This document shows, one piece after another, positions 34,901-42,784 of a DNA stretch of 64,000 bases. Below the pieces are notes generated by a model, which did no database searches, had not been told where the DNA came from, and was given only the letters and a program-made list of their open reading frames with translations. Location of the stretch: positions 248,001 to 312,000 of the forward strand of contig NZ_JACXBW010000002.1 in assembly GCF_014712225.1 (NCBI RefSeq), read 5' to 3'. The translations under genes and the position numbers were made by a program. Numbering within the stretch: the first letter of the stretch is position 1; every line of letters starts with the position of its first letter. The stretch is from Pseudarthrobacter sulfonivorans (lineage in GTDB: Bacteria; Actinomycetota; Actinomycetes; Actinomycetales; Micrococcaceae).

Positions 34901-35536
34901 CAGCATGAAGACACCCACCAAGGAAGGCGAAACACCTGGCACCAAGGACAGCAGCCGGCACACATCAAGGGCCATGGATGCTCCCGCGCCGCCGGCCATC
35001 GATGAGACGACCAGGATGATGGGCGGTTCGGCGGCATTGAACTTACCCAGTCCCGGGACGGACAGCTGAGCCATTTCGCTGTTTGTTTCAACCATGTTGA
35101 GCCGCTGGAAAGCGCGCTCCAGGCCGTGCCGGACCTCACCCGCCTTGCTGAGCGTGATCATTCGCCCGACCGCCCGCATTTGACCAGCCCCGCTGTGAAT
35201 GGGAACGGTGATCTGAGCCGGATCACGTGGGGCCCACGTGCCGATCTGGCCCAAGGCTTTGGCATTGCTCAGTGTCTGGGTCAGCGCATTGTCCATCACG
35301 GTGTAGCTTCCGCCTGACGGGCCCGTCGCAATGTATCCACCGCCCTGTTGGGAGACGTTGCCGACGCCGGCAATGCGTGTATCGGGTGCAACCGGTACGT
35401 CGATGTGGACAAACTGCCACCCCGCCGGGATGCCGGTGACCCCGTGGGCTGACAGCTCGGAACTGAGTTGATCCATCATGAAGGCAAGGGTGGAACCACC
35501 GGAACCACCGCAGCCCACTACTAGGAATTTCCGCAT
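31982..35536 (-). CDS. Tubulin-like domain protein, 1184 aa
   Basis: The N-terminus MRKFLVVGCGGSGGSTLAFM is the glycine-rich first loop of a tubulin/FtsZ-type nucleotide-binding fold. HSGAGQMRAVGR (114-125) and VVSSMAGGAGASMALDV (176-192) correspond to the tubulin glycine signature (GGGTGSG-like). This matches the 'tubulin-like' family of large bacterial proteins; the other 900 residues are mostly helical and family-specific. By analogy it should bind GTP and may polymerise. Coupled to the 891-aa membrane protein (1-bp gap). It lies 58 bp after the secreted vWA gene. Confidence 0.82.
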   Translation of the reverse strand: MRKFLVVGCGGSGGSTLAFMMDQLSSELSAHGVTGIPAGWQFVHIDVPVAPDTRIAGVGNVSQQGGGYIATGPSGGSYTVMDNALTQTLSNAKALGQIGTWAPRDPAQITVPIHSGAGQMRAVGRMITLSKAGEVRHGLERAFQRLNMVETNSEMAQLSVPGLGKFNAAEPPIILVVSSMAGGAGASMALDVCRLLSLVPGVSPSLVGVFMLAADVFDGLPSDARGGVRANALAMLGEIVAAQTKAAQDHDLATLAALGHGNGVTGEKPFARVFPVGRFAGVNRTMFGDGTQDAVYRGLGRGLAALMLSGKAAAEFVSFDLGNNSGDKAAVRDYFGWGVEPNELPWGAFGFASLSMGRDRYREYAAQRLARTAVDRLRTGHIQPGNSASSVAQVTALVSSQWSNISTAMGLPVAADGPLRRQEVMAWFTETAFSRADVSLLASAITDEQIVPFVPPAAGIQAAQWLDTLRQRLLERKPALTNGTVESAYQWGYSYKGVLLTRFTALIENAVAQFGLPYARAVVERLETLLREQLIVTLKGMAGLAQPNVGAVPQNIEGELGRMKVIENGPSVVDRLMGTLRGQTTDLLYSQAAGTAATVLTAFISDVLGPMREALSEGLSILDQAAAARPTAVGLANVATDQYSAWPSDENLSVPQRFDVADNEILITESKTFAVQYESDVAQTGGGAAGVRGFNDARQLLGGQVISGLWPVAGGHQAPGGLLEVTASWQPGEFNRDPYSQAPVTPSRARFMLHTSPKELLKRSRAFVGRPGEAFDKFCSLSLRDYVRGVDANQSDIPQRQADVIAKFTEAVNRAVPLISVNPDVVQQLHGTSVAYRFKFSSIPFGELDDVSQALLSEIEANPNIAAETAAILQRSLTADTRVQRIDIFGSYRNYSPLVFDSVLSPVAQQWDGTSLPERKGFWSQRRSRPLTASLPMGESERRAMVGGWFVGQITGQLRLPELPYDEAVEIWDQTDGRWIPFPNPLLTPPRQFLAKSFDWLPAVLESILLAVARAHQAPVLSSLRPYRLLRELYDASPEEPAAGLFEVTALQTLTRWLGSGQTESGSPSRIPGVVRESTMTERHELTKEWLQTIRSLASEHFMPPGRLKAAGGGSFSQINTRRAASATPLFRDVAEDIYVVLGDLLAHLETAHQRALQPGKHSALAPEPADDDDPLALPAMGAF

Positions 35537-35594
35537 TGTTACTGCCTGCCTGTTCTGATCGTGGTGGCTGTCGTGGGCTTAGTGTTCGGCGATA

Positions 35595-38351
35595 TCACGA
35601 GTGCGGAGTCCCCCAGGGGCTGAACCCGCTGGGTTCCCCGCCCGCGGCAGGGGTCCGCGTGGTGGCGCCCGGTTGCCCCGGTTGCATCCGCCCGTCGGCG
35701 GGCTCCCACGGCGAGGTAAAAGTGGGCGAGGGAGACGCTAAGGGCTGACCGGAGGCCGGGCGTCCACGTCGGTCATCTTCCAGCTTCGAGGCCTTGTCGT
35801 TCAAACGCGCCAGCAGATCGGGCAAGCGGCGATTTATATCACCTTCGAGATCCCTTTTCTGGGCAGCCTCCGCCGTTCCGTTAATCAGAACGAGGACGTG
35901 GCAGGTGGATGGGTCGGCTCCCACGTCGCGGAGAACTGCCCAGTGGTTATGCACGGCCAGCGGGAGCCGGGCGTTGACACCGCCGCTGTCAGTTCCGGGG
36001 GGTACTGATCCCGCCGCAAATCGGCCCGGTGCCAGGACGCTGACATAGCCGCTCCCGAACGGTGACCAACCGGAGCGCGCCTTCAGTTCCAGCCCCTTGA
36101 TCATCAGCGATCGAGAGCCCGAGGTCTTCATGGGCACAAGCTCGGTGAGGTCTGTCGGACGGAGTGAAAAGGGCCGGCCGTCCCGCTGCACTTGCTGGTT
36201 CAGTACGGTGACCGGGATAAGTTCTGCGGACAGCGCGATTCCGGGGATCTTGGACACAAACCATTTGGCAGCATAGAGAAACAGGAGCGGGATTCCCGGT
36301 CCAAGGATCAGTGCCACCAAGAGCGCCAGCAGGAAATTGGTGCTGTTGAGCGGCTTGGCCATGCTGGCGGTGAAGTCGACGTTTACCGGCATTGCCTTGC
36401 CCGGCTCGCCGTCCGGCGCGATCATCAGCGCGACGCGACCGTTAACTGAGCCGTTCCCGGCCTGCTCGGCTTTGAACGTCAAGGGAAGTGAGGTGAGGTC
36501 CTTCACGTTCAGGCAGTTCTCGGCAGAGTTCGCCGAGCCCAAAGTGACCGCGATGGCACCCACATCCGCCGGTGCCGCGAGGATCTCGGGCCGCTGGTCC
36601 GCGACCTGCCAAACACAGCCAACACCAGAGACCGGCAGTGACGCGGAAAGCTCCTTGTTACCCTCGCTCTGACCGAAATCAACTTTGCTGGCCAGCACTG
36701 GGAACTCGGCTGGCGGCAACAGCGCCAACGGCACTGATACCAGTGCCGGCTCCAAAGGGGTGCCGGGCACGGGCGTGCCGTCCGCCGTCGTAGTCGCTGC
36801 GGTGGTGATGGAAAGCTCCAAGATCAATTCGGCGGCTCCCACCGGATATCCGGCAAGGTCCAGTGACACGGGGTTGGCAATCGCACCCTTGCCCAAGGCG
36901 GCAGCGACCACGGAAGACTTGCCCTGGCCACTAACGAGCGTCGCAGTCAGCTGCACGTCTCCGAGCAGGGAGGCTGCGTCAACATGCTTGCCGGCGGCAT
37001 CCACGAGACCCAGGCGTACGTCCGGAATGGTCTCCCCCACATGCAGGGATGTTGCGGCGGGGTTCAGCCATGCCGGCTTGAGGCTCCCGGCAATGTGGAT
37101 GCTGGACTTTGAGGTCCTCCCCCCGGACTGGCCACTGGGATCTGTGAAGGCGAGCTGCCAGAGTCCGCTCCAACCAGCCTTGGACGAACCTTCCGTCATC
37201 GAAACAGTCAGCGATTTATCGGACAGCCACGTGTACGTCAGCGTGTTGTCATCGGACATCAGCGATGCCGGGCTGCCGATGTTGCTCTTGGGCAGACTGA
37301 TGACCTGCCCGGCTGGATTCAGCAGGGATGCCGCGAGATTGGTGCCGTCGGCGGTGGCCAGCACCCGGACGCCCGGCGTCGACTGATCCAGGACGAAACG
37401 GTGGGCCTTGTCGATGCAGACCGAAACCTGGCAGATGCCAGCGTCCTGCGTGATGGGACGGCTGCCCGGTGACGAGATACCGTCGAACGCGAGCAGAAGG
37501 CCATCAATGTCCGTGGCGAGATGGAATTCGCCGGGCACCGGATCAATCAACTTGCCGCAGGCTGCTGCGTCGCTGCCGGCTGCTCCTGTTGCCACGGATT
37601 CCATGAATAAGAAGTCGCCGGAACTCTCGGCGCTGCCCTGCAACCCGATGCCAAAGAGGGCCACCTGCGAGGAACGGAGCTGATCAGCCACGCCGCCGGG
37701 GCGGCAGATGTCCGTCATGGCTGCTGTTCGGACACTCTCCGCCGCCTCGGCGCTAGTTAGCTGGGTGTCGGGCGCGAACGGCTTGGCGGCACCATAGGCG
37801 TCCTTTTCGGCGTCGTTCGTCCGAATGGTGTAGTTGATGCCGCCATCGGTGAACCAGACAACGGCCTGGCAGCTCTCCTTTTCCGTCCGTGCCGCGGCCC
37901 TGGCCGCCAGGTCCTTGCGTGCGCCATCCAAGGCTGTCCAGTAGTCCGTCTCCATGCCGTTCACTCGGTCCTTGAGCGAACTTACCGTTGACTGCAGCAG
38001 CGGCAGTGTCCCGTCATTGAGCGGTGTCCAGGGCTGGATCTGCGTGTAGCTGTTGGCGAAGACGCTGATGGCAATGTTGACTTCGGCACTGGATTCGGAG
38101 GCGAAGCCGCCTAGCTGTGTCACGAGGTAGGACGCCGAAGTGACACGGGCGTAGTCCGGGTCGGTCCGGTTCAGGCTGGAGGACTCGTCGACCAGCAATA
38201 GCATGTCCGTCACACCGCCGCCGGCAATGCAGGCCCGGAAACCGTCCACTTGGGTCATTGGCTTTTCGGCTGCGGCGCCTACCCCAGCAGTCACGGCTGC
38301 GAGGGGGATGCTCAGTGCAAGGCCGGCGAGTACTGCCACTAAACGCCGCAT
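35595..38351 (-). CDS. Secreted vWA protein with C-terminal transmembrane helix, 918 aa
   Basis: A signal peptide (MRRLVAVLAGLALSIPLAAV, TAGVGAAA) is followed by a vWA domain: MLLLVDESSSLNRTD with MIDAS residues at 55, 57 and 59, and AVVWFTDGG. Beta-rich domains follow. A hydrophobic helix lies at about 672-697 (NFLLALLVALILGPGIPLLF), then a cytoplasmic region of about 217 residues ending in a Pro/Gly-rich tail. So the vWA domain faces outward and the tail inward: a receptor layout. The ATG shares its A with the upstream stop (TGATG). It is the likely outside-facing sensor of the cluster. Confidence 0.82.
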   Translation of the reverse strand: MRRLVAVLAGLALSIPLAAVTAGVGAAAEKPMTQVDGFRACIAGGGVTDMLLLVDESSSLNRTDPDYARVTSASYLVTQLGGFASESSAEVNIAISVFANSYTQIQPWTPLNDGTLPLLQSTVSSLKDRVNGMETDYWTALDGARKDLAARAAARTEKESCQAVVWFTDGGINYTIRTNDAEKDAYGAAKPFAPDTQLTSAEAAESVRTAAMTDICRPGGVADQLRSSQVALFGIGLQGSAESSGDFLFMESVATGAAGSDAAACGKLIDPVPGEFHLATDIDGLLLAFDGISSPGSRPITQDAGICQVSVCIDKAHRFVLDQSTPGVRVLATADGTNLAASLLNPAGQVISLPKSNIGSPASLMSDDNTLTYTWLSDKSLTVSMTEGSSKAGWSGLWQLAFTDPSGQSGGRTSKSSIHIAGSLKPAWLNPAATSLHVGETIPDVRLGLVDAAGKHVDAASLLGDVQLTATLVSGQGKSSVVAAALGKGAIANPVSLDLAGYPVGAAELILELSITTAATTTADGTPVPGTPLEPALVSVPLALLPPAEFPVLASKVDFGQSEGNKELSASLPVSGVGCVWQVADQRPEILAAPADVGAIAVTLGSANSAENCLNVKDLTSLPLTFKAEQAGNGSVNGRVALMIAPDGEPGKAMPVNVDFTASMAKPLNSTNFLLALLVALILGPGIPLLFLYAAKWFVSKIPGIALSAELIPVTVLNQQVQRDGRPFSLRPTDLTELVPMKTSGSRSLMIKGLELKARSGWSPFGSGYVSVLAPGRFAAGSVPPGTDSGGVNARLPLAVHNHWAVLRDVGADPSTCHVLVLINGTAEAAQKRDLEGDINRRLPDLLARLNDKASKLEDDRRGRPASGQPLASPSPTFTSPWEPADGRMQPGQPGATTRTPAAGGEPSGFSPWGTPHS

Positions 38352-38857
38352 CAGAGCCGCCCTACCCAGTTGGCAATGTTCAAGGCGCTTATCACGACGG
38401 CTGCGAGGCTCAAGACAAGTGCCAGCCGGTAAATCCACGGCACCATCGCGTCCGCGGAATACAGCGTGTGAGTCCGGGCACGGGTATCTCGAAGCGAGAA
38501 GAAGGCGATCAGCGCGATGGCGATCGGGCCGCCCACCAGCCATGCCGAGATTGCGAGTGCTGGTGTTGCACCGAAGCCAGCGGCCACTACCAGCGACACA
38601 ACTGCGCAGGCAATGGCACCGGCGAGCCAGATCACGGGTGCCTTGGCCGGCGCACCTCGGTGGGGAGCCAGGTTCACTGCAGTCTCGTGACTACCGAAGG
38701 CGAAGGAGACATCTGCCGCGTTGCCTGCGGCCGGGGACAGCGGCTGCGTCTCCGTCAGGGAACGCGAAGACACAGGCTCCGGTCCGGACGAGTTGTATTT
38801 GCTGAAATCAAATGGATTACTGCCGTTAGACAAACTTCTTACACCCCAATAATCCAT
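38351..38857 (-). CDS. Small membrane protein, first gene of the GTPase-tubulin cluster
   Basis: About 168 residues. A polar, Ser-rich N-terminus (MDYWGVRSLSNGSNPFDFSK) precedes three hydrophobic segments: VIWLAGAIACAVVSLVVAAG, LAISAWLVGGPIAIALIAFF and IYRLALVLSLAAVVISALN. The start is unsure: ATG 38857 has no strong ribosome site, and ATG 38905 or a downstream GTG are alternatives. Translationally coupled (TGATG) to the secreted vWA gene, so probably a membrane partner of it. No family recognised. The operon promoter should lie between 38860 and 39128; a TTGACA on the reverse strand at 38984-38979 is a candidate -35 without a convincing -10. Confidence 0.68.
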   Translation of the reverse strand: MDYWGVRSLSNGSNPFDFSKYNSSGPEPVSSRSLTETQPLSPAAGNAADVSFAFGSHETAVNLAPHRGAPAKAPVIWLAGAIACAVVSLVVAAGFGATPALAISAWLVGGPIAIALIAFFSLRDTRARTHTLYSADAMVPWIYRLALVLSLAAVVISALNIANWVGRL

Positions 38858-39128
38858 CGACGAAAACCCAGAAGCACTCCAACATGCCCGCGACTTTGCG
38901 GACAACGTCGATGCAGCAGGGGAAAGGTTTCGCCCGCTAGCGCTAATACTAGGGGCTCACATGCCAGTATCACAACGATGTCAAAATGTCGTCGGATGGG
39001 GCCTTTGCCAGGTATAGGAGACCGGGTGCCTGGGCGCTGATCCCGCTGGGCGAATGTGCCATTACTGGTCCTATTTGTTGGGTGTCACAAGCCATGTCAT
39101 GAGGTCAAATTTGGGCGAATAAAGGCCG

Positions 39129-39422
39129 TCATTGAGCCTTCGGGCTATGGCTCTCTCGCCGGATGTGCGCGTATACGAGCGCAGCAGCCTCGCTATCCGC
39201 CCTCGAATAGCGGATAAGCGCCCGGATAGCGCCGTAGAGACCGAACGCTATCGCGCCCCAGAAAACAAAATAAGATCCGCCTGATCTAGTCGCGGCTGAC
39301 AGTGTTCCAAGGGTAACTACCAGCCCTGCAGCGAAGATGGCACCGTTAATAAGCGCAGAATTACGTGCTTTCCGCCTCATCAGGTCACCCATATCTTGGA
39401 CCATCCGTTCGAGTTCCGACAT
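39129..39422 (-). CDS. Small two-helix membrane protein
   Basis: About 97 residues starting MSELERMVQDMGDLMRRKAR. The ATG at 39422 has AGGGGG seven bases upstream; the frame extends to 39524 without a better start. It has two hydrophobic segments, NSALINGAIFAAGLVVTLGT and YFVFWGAIAFGLYGAIRALI, and a charged tail. It lies between the two divergent halves of the island, on the strand of the GTPase-tubulin cluster but about 270 bp upstream of it. Function unknown. Confidence 0.65.
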   Translation of the reverse strand: MSELERMVQDMGDLMRRKARNSALINGAIFAAGLVVTLGTLSAATRSGGSYFVFWGAIAFGLYGAIRALIRYSRADSEAAALVYAHIRRESHSPKAQ

Positions 39423-39770
39423 CTCATTCCCCCTGTTTGCGTTTGACGTTTTCAGCACTTGGGCGCAACTTCGGCATGCCGTCCGGGTCACGGTGTTGAG
39501 CGGCGTCGTGGCACGCTGTGGCATCCCAGATGGCGGGAGGCGGCGAAGGCCACGTCGACTGGTAACGAGTTAATGAGTCCCTCCTCAAGATTCCGTCAAG
39601 ATGAGGCGAATTTCTGCGAAGTATGGCCGCAGCGCCTTTTGTGGACTGTTCAAGTGACGAGGTGCGGCTAAGATGATCGGACGAGTCAGGGGGAGACTTA
39701 CTCCTGGTAGCACGTCGAGGTCATGCCGTTTGCTCACGGCAGGGCCCGCTTTACAGGAGTTGGATGCACA
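39423..39770. other. 348-bp gap holding the ter operon promoter region
   Basis: No convincing gene lies here. It separates the small membrane gene from the divergent ter operon, so it must hold at least one promoter. A possible -10, TAAGAT, lies at 39669-39674, with a weak TGTTCA 16 bp upstream. The AGGAG at 39755-39759 serves the TerC gene. No clear operator dyad was seen. Confidence 0.4.
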
Positions 39771-40886
39771 GTGTTCTTCAAAACTTTTGGGTGGTCCTTT
39801 GGGATAACTCTTGCCGCCTTGGTGATTGCCTTCCTATACGGCGGGCCTCAGGCCCTCATCCTGTGCCTCATACTCGGCATTCTGGAAATCAGCCTCAGCT
39901 TCGATAACGCCGTGGTCAACGCTCGCATTTTGGAGCGCATGAACGCCTTCTGGCAGAAAATGTTCCTGTCAGTGGGCATCATCATCGCGGTCTTCGGCAT
40001 GCGCATCCTGTTCCCCCTTCTGATCGTGGGCGTGACCGCCAATCTGAATCCCGTCGAGGCAATTGACCTTGCCCTGCAAAAGGGTGATCCCAATACCCCG
40101 GGGACGTACGGTTACCTGCTGCACGAAGCCCACCCTCAGATCGCTGCGTTCGGCGGCCTGTTCCTTCTGATGCTTTTCCTTGACTTCATGTTCGAGGACC
40201 GGGACATCAAGTGGATCAAATTCCTTGAGATTCCCATGGCCAAAATTGGCAAGCTTGATGGTGCTTCGTTGGTGGTGGGACTTGTTGCTCTGGTACTCGC
40301 CGGAAGCATGTCAGGAGAACACCAGGGCATTGTCCTTCTCTCCGGGCTCTTGGGCATCATCACCTACCTCCTGGTCAACGGCCTGGGCAACCTCTTCGAC
40401 GTGGACCACGACGGCGACATTGACTTCGACGACGCCGCAACCACCGTCCACGCCGGCCCGAGCGCCCCGGCCAAGCTGGCCGGCAAGGCCGCCTTTATGC
40501 TCTTCCTCTACCTTGAAGTCATCGATGCGTCCTTCTCCTTCGACGGCGTCATCGGCGCCTTCGCCATCACCTCGGACCCCATCATCATCGCCTTAGGCCT
40601 GGGCCTGATCGGTGCCATGTTCGTGCGGTCCCTGACCGTCTACCTCGTCCGGCAGGGCACCCTTGACGAGTACGAATACCTCGACCACGGCGCGCACTGG
40701 GCCATCGGCGCCCTCGCCGTCATCCTGCTCCTGACCATCTCGGTTTCCATCAACGAGGTCATCACCGGACTCATCGGCGTCGTCTTCATCGTTGCCGCCT
40801 TCACGGCGTCCATCCTGCGCAACAAGAAAAAGGCCAAGGCCGCCGAGGGAACCGAACCCGCCGAACTTTCCACAGTTGCCAAGTAA
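39771..40886 (+). CDS. TerC-related DUF475 integral membrane protein
   Basis: About 371 residues with roughly eight or nine helices and the TerC/DUF475 acidic motifs ILEISLSFDNAVVNARILER and EVIDASFSFDGVIGAFAIT. The Asp residues within the membrane are thought to take part in metal transport or sensing. A loop at residues 210-221 (DVDHDGDIDFDD) fits the 12-residue EF-hand calcium loop. I chose GTG 39771 (AGGAG 11 bases upstream, start of the family N-terminus) over ATG 39723, whose GAGG is too close. It is the first gene of the ter operon; TerC is the membrane partner of TerD proteins. Confidence 0.88.
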   Translation: MFFKTFGWSFGITLAALVIAFLYGGPQALILCLILGILEISLSFDNAVVNARILERMNAFWQKMFLSVGIIIAVFGMRILFPLLIVGVTANLNPVEAIDLALQKGDPNTPGTYGYLLHEAHPQIAAFGGLFLLMLFLDFMFEDRDIKWIKFLEIPMAKIGKLDGASLVVGLVALVLAGSMSGEHQGIVLLSGLLGIITYLLVNGLGNLFDVDHDGDIDFDDAATTVHAGPSAPAKLAGKAAFMLFLYLEVIDASFSFDGVIGAFAITSDPIIIALGLGLIGAMFVRSLTVYLVRQGTLDEYEYLDHGAHWAIGALAVILLLTISVSINEVITGLIGVVFIVAAFTASILRNKKKAKAAEGTEPAELSTVAK

Positions 40887-40907
40887 CCACAGAACAGGAG
40901 CATGACA

Positions 40908-41498
40908 ATGGGGTTAAGTCTGACCAAAGGCCAGTCGCTGTCGCTGACCAAGCAAAACGGTGAGTCGCTCACCAAAATCCGGCTGGGACTGGGCTGGGAC
41001 TCCGCTGTCCCCGCCAAGCGCGGCTTCTTCGGCGGCACCAAGACCGTCGAGATCGACCTTGACGCGTCGGCCATCCTCTTTGATGCCAACAAGCAGCCGC
41101 TGGACTCGGTGTTCTTCAATAACCTGAAGAGCAAGGACGGATCCATCAAGCACACCGGTGACAACCTCACCGGCGCAGGCGACGGCGACGACGAATCCAT
41201 CACGGTCGATCTGGGCTCCGTCGCGCCGAACGTGGCGCACATCGTCTTCGTCATTACCAGCTATAGCCAGCAGACCTTCGACATGGTGGAGAACGCCTTC
41301 TGCCGCGTCATCGACGAATCCGTCGCCTCCGCCCCTGAGGTCGCCAAATACCAGCTCACGGAATCCGGCCGCCATACTGCAATGATCATGGCGAAGCTCT
41401 CCCGGGGCGCTGGCGGCTGGAGCTTCCAGGCCATCGGTACGCCGGCGAACGGCAAGACCGCCCACGACGTTGTACGCCCCGCCGCTTCTGTCCTCTAG
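40908..41498 (+). CDS. TerD-family tellurium resistance protein, paralogue 1
   Basis: About 196 residues. MGLSLTKGQSLSLTKQNGES, then IRLGLGWDSAVPAKRGFFGG, then the calcium-site segments EIDLDASAILFD and HTGDNLTGAGDGDDESITVD, all typical of TerD. TerD proteins are cytoplasmic, calcium-binding, and assemble at the membrane with TerC/TerB in stress responses. It is the longest of the four paralogues here, with an insertion AVPAKRGFFGGTKTV. ATG 40908 is preferred because GGAG lies eight bases before it, while ATG 40902 has GGAG almost adjacent. Confidence 0.92.
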   Translation: MGLSLTKGQSLSLTKQNGESLTKIRLGLGWDSAVPAKRGFFGGTKTVEIDLDASAILFDANKQPLDSVFFNNLKSKDGSIKHTGDNLTGAGDGDDESITVDLGSVAPNVAHIVFVITSYSQQTFDMVENAFCRVIDESVASAPEVAKYQLTESGRHTAMIMAKLSRGAGGWSFQAIGTPANGKTAHDVVRPAASVL

Positions 41499-41524
41499 CA
41501 GAAATCAAACCCTAAGGAGATCAA

Positions 41525-42106
41525 TTGGCAAGTCTTACCCTCAGCAAGGGAAGTAACCTCTCCCTAAGCAAAGCCGACCCCGGACTCCGCAAGGCCATGA
41601 TCGGCCTCGGATGGGAGCCCCGGACGACGGCGGGACAACAGTTTGATCTGGATGCCTCCGCCCTGCTCCTCACCGCGGCCGGAAAAGTCCGCTCCAATGA
41701 TGACTTCATCTTCTACAACCAGTTGGCTTCCAAAGACGGCGCCGTGGTCCACCAGGGCGATAACCGGACCGGCGAGGGCGAGGGCGACGACGAGCAGGTC
41801 CTGATCGACCTCGCATCGGTATCGCCGGAGATCGAGAAAATCGTCATCGTCGTTTCCATCGACCAGGCCGCCGCGCGCGGCCAGAACTTCGGCCAGGTGC
41901 GGGACGCCTTCTGCCGGGTGGTGAACGAGGACACCGATTCGGAGATCGTACGGTACGACCTCACCGAAGACGCGGCGTCCGAAACGTGCATGATTTTCGC
42001 CGAAATCTACCGCCACAACGGTGACTGGAAGTTCCGGGCCGTGGGCCAGGGCTACGCCACAGGCCTGCACGGCATCGCCTCCGACTTCGGCATCGTCCTC
42101 GACTAA
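41525..42106 (+). CDS. TerD-family protein, paralogue 2
   Basis: 193 residues from a TTG start with AAGGAG six bases upstream. ASLTLSKGSNLSLSKADPGL, then IGLGWEPRTTAGQQFDLDAS and HQGDNRTGEGEGDDEQVLID. Both calcium-site segments are complete. Very similar to paralogue 3 at 42178, so a local duplication. Cytoplasmic, calcium-binding. Confidence 0.93.
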   Translation: MASLTLSKGSNLSLSKADPGLRKAMIGLGWEPRTTAGQQFDLDASALLLTAAGKVRSNDDFIFYNQLASKDGAVVHQGDNRTGEGEGDDEQVLIDLASVSPEIEKIVIVVSIDQAAARGQNFGQVRDAFCRVVNEDTDSEIVRYDLTEDAASETCMIFAEIYRHNGDWKFRAVGQGYATGLHGIASDFGIVLD

Positions 42107-42177
42107 ACAGCCTGCCCGCCGCCGCCCCAACGCGGCGGCGGACAGCACCACCCCTACCAACTTGAAGGAGCAGGAGA

Positions 42178-42759
42178 ATGGCCGGACTTACCCTGACCAA
42201 GGGCAGTAACCTCTCGCTGACGAAGTCAGCCCCGGGGCTGACGAAGGTGCACGTCGGACTGGGCTGGGACCCGCGCACCACCACGGGAGACGCCTTCGAC
42301 CTCGACGCCTCGGCGCTGCTGCTGGGCGAAGACGGAAAGGTCCGCTCCTCCGCGGACTTCATCTTCTACAACCAGCCGTCCACGCCGGACGGCACTGTAG
42401 TGCACAAAGGCGACAACCGCTCAGGTGACGGCGACGGCGATGACGAAACTGTCGCCGTCGACCTCTCCACCCTGGCAGCGGACGTCTCCCGGATCGTCTT
42501 CGTTGTCTCGATCGACCAGGCCGATGAACGGCGCCAGAACTTCGGCCAGGTCCGCGCGGCCTACTGCCGGGTCGTGAATCAGGAAACCGACACCGAAATC
42601 GTCCGCTACGACCTCAGCGAAGACGCCGCCCCGGAAACCTGCATGATCTTCTCAGAGCTGTACCGCCACAATGGCGAGTGGAAGTTCAAGGCTGTGGGAC
42701 AGGGGTACGCATCAGGCCTCGCCGGTGTTGCCGCTGACTACGGCGTTCAGCTCGGCTAG
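42178..42759 (+). CDS. TerD-family protein, paralogue 3
   Basis: 193 residues from an ATG with AAGGAG upstream. AGLTLTKGSNLSLTKSAPGL, then VGLGWDPRTTTGDAFDLDAS and HKGDNRSGDGDGDDETVAVD, with full calcium-binding loops. Near-identical layout to paralogue 2, including the C-terminal WKFKAVGQGYASGLAGVAAD. It is followed within 25 bp by the TelA gene. Confidence 0.93.
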   Translation: MAGLTLTKGSNLSLTKSAPGLTKVHVGLGWDPRTTTGDAFDLDASALLLGEDGKVRSSADFIFYNQPSTPDGTVVHKGDNRSGDGDGDDETVAVDLSTLAADVSRIVFVVSIDQADERRQNFGQVRAAYCRVVNQETDTEIVRYDLSEDAAPETCMIFSELYRHNGEWKFKAVGQGYASGLAGVAADYGVQLG

Positions 42760-42784
42760 CACGCTCAACGACAAGGATCCCCAC

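Noticed and set aside
38979..38984. Reverse-strand TTGACA as the promoter of the GTPase-tubulin operon
   Set aside because: Perfect -35, but no convincing -10 at 16-18 bp; kept only as a note in the first gene's entry.
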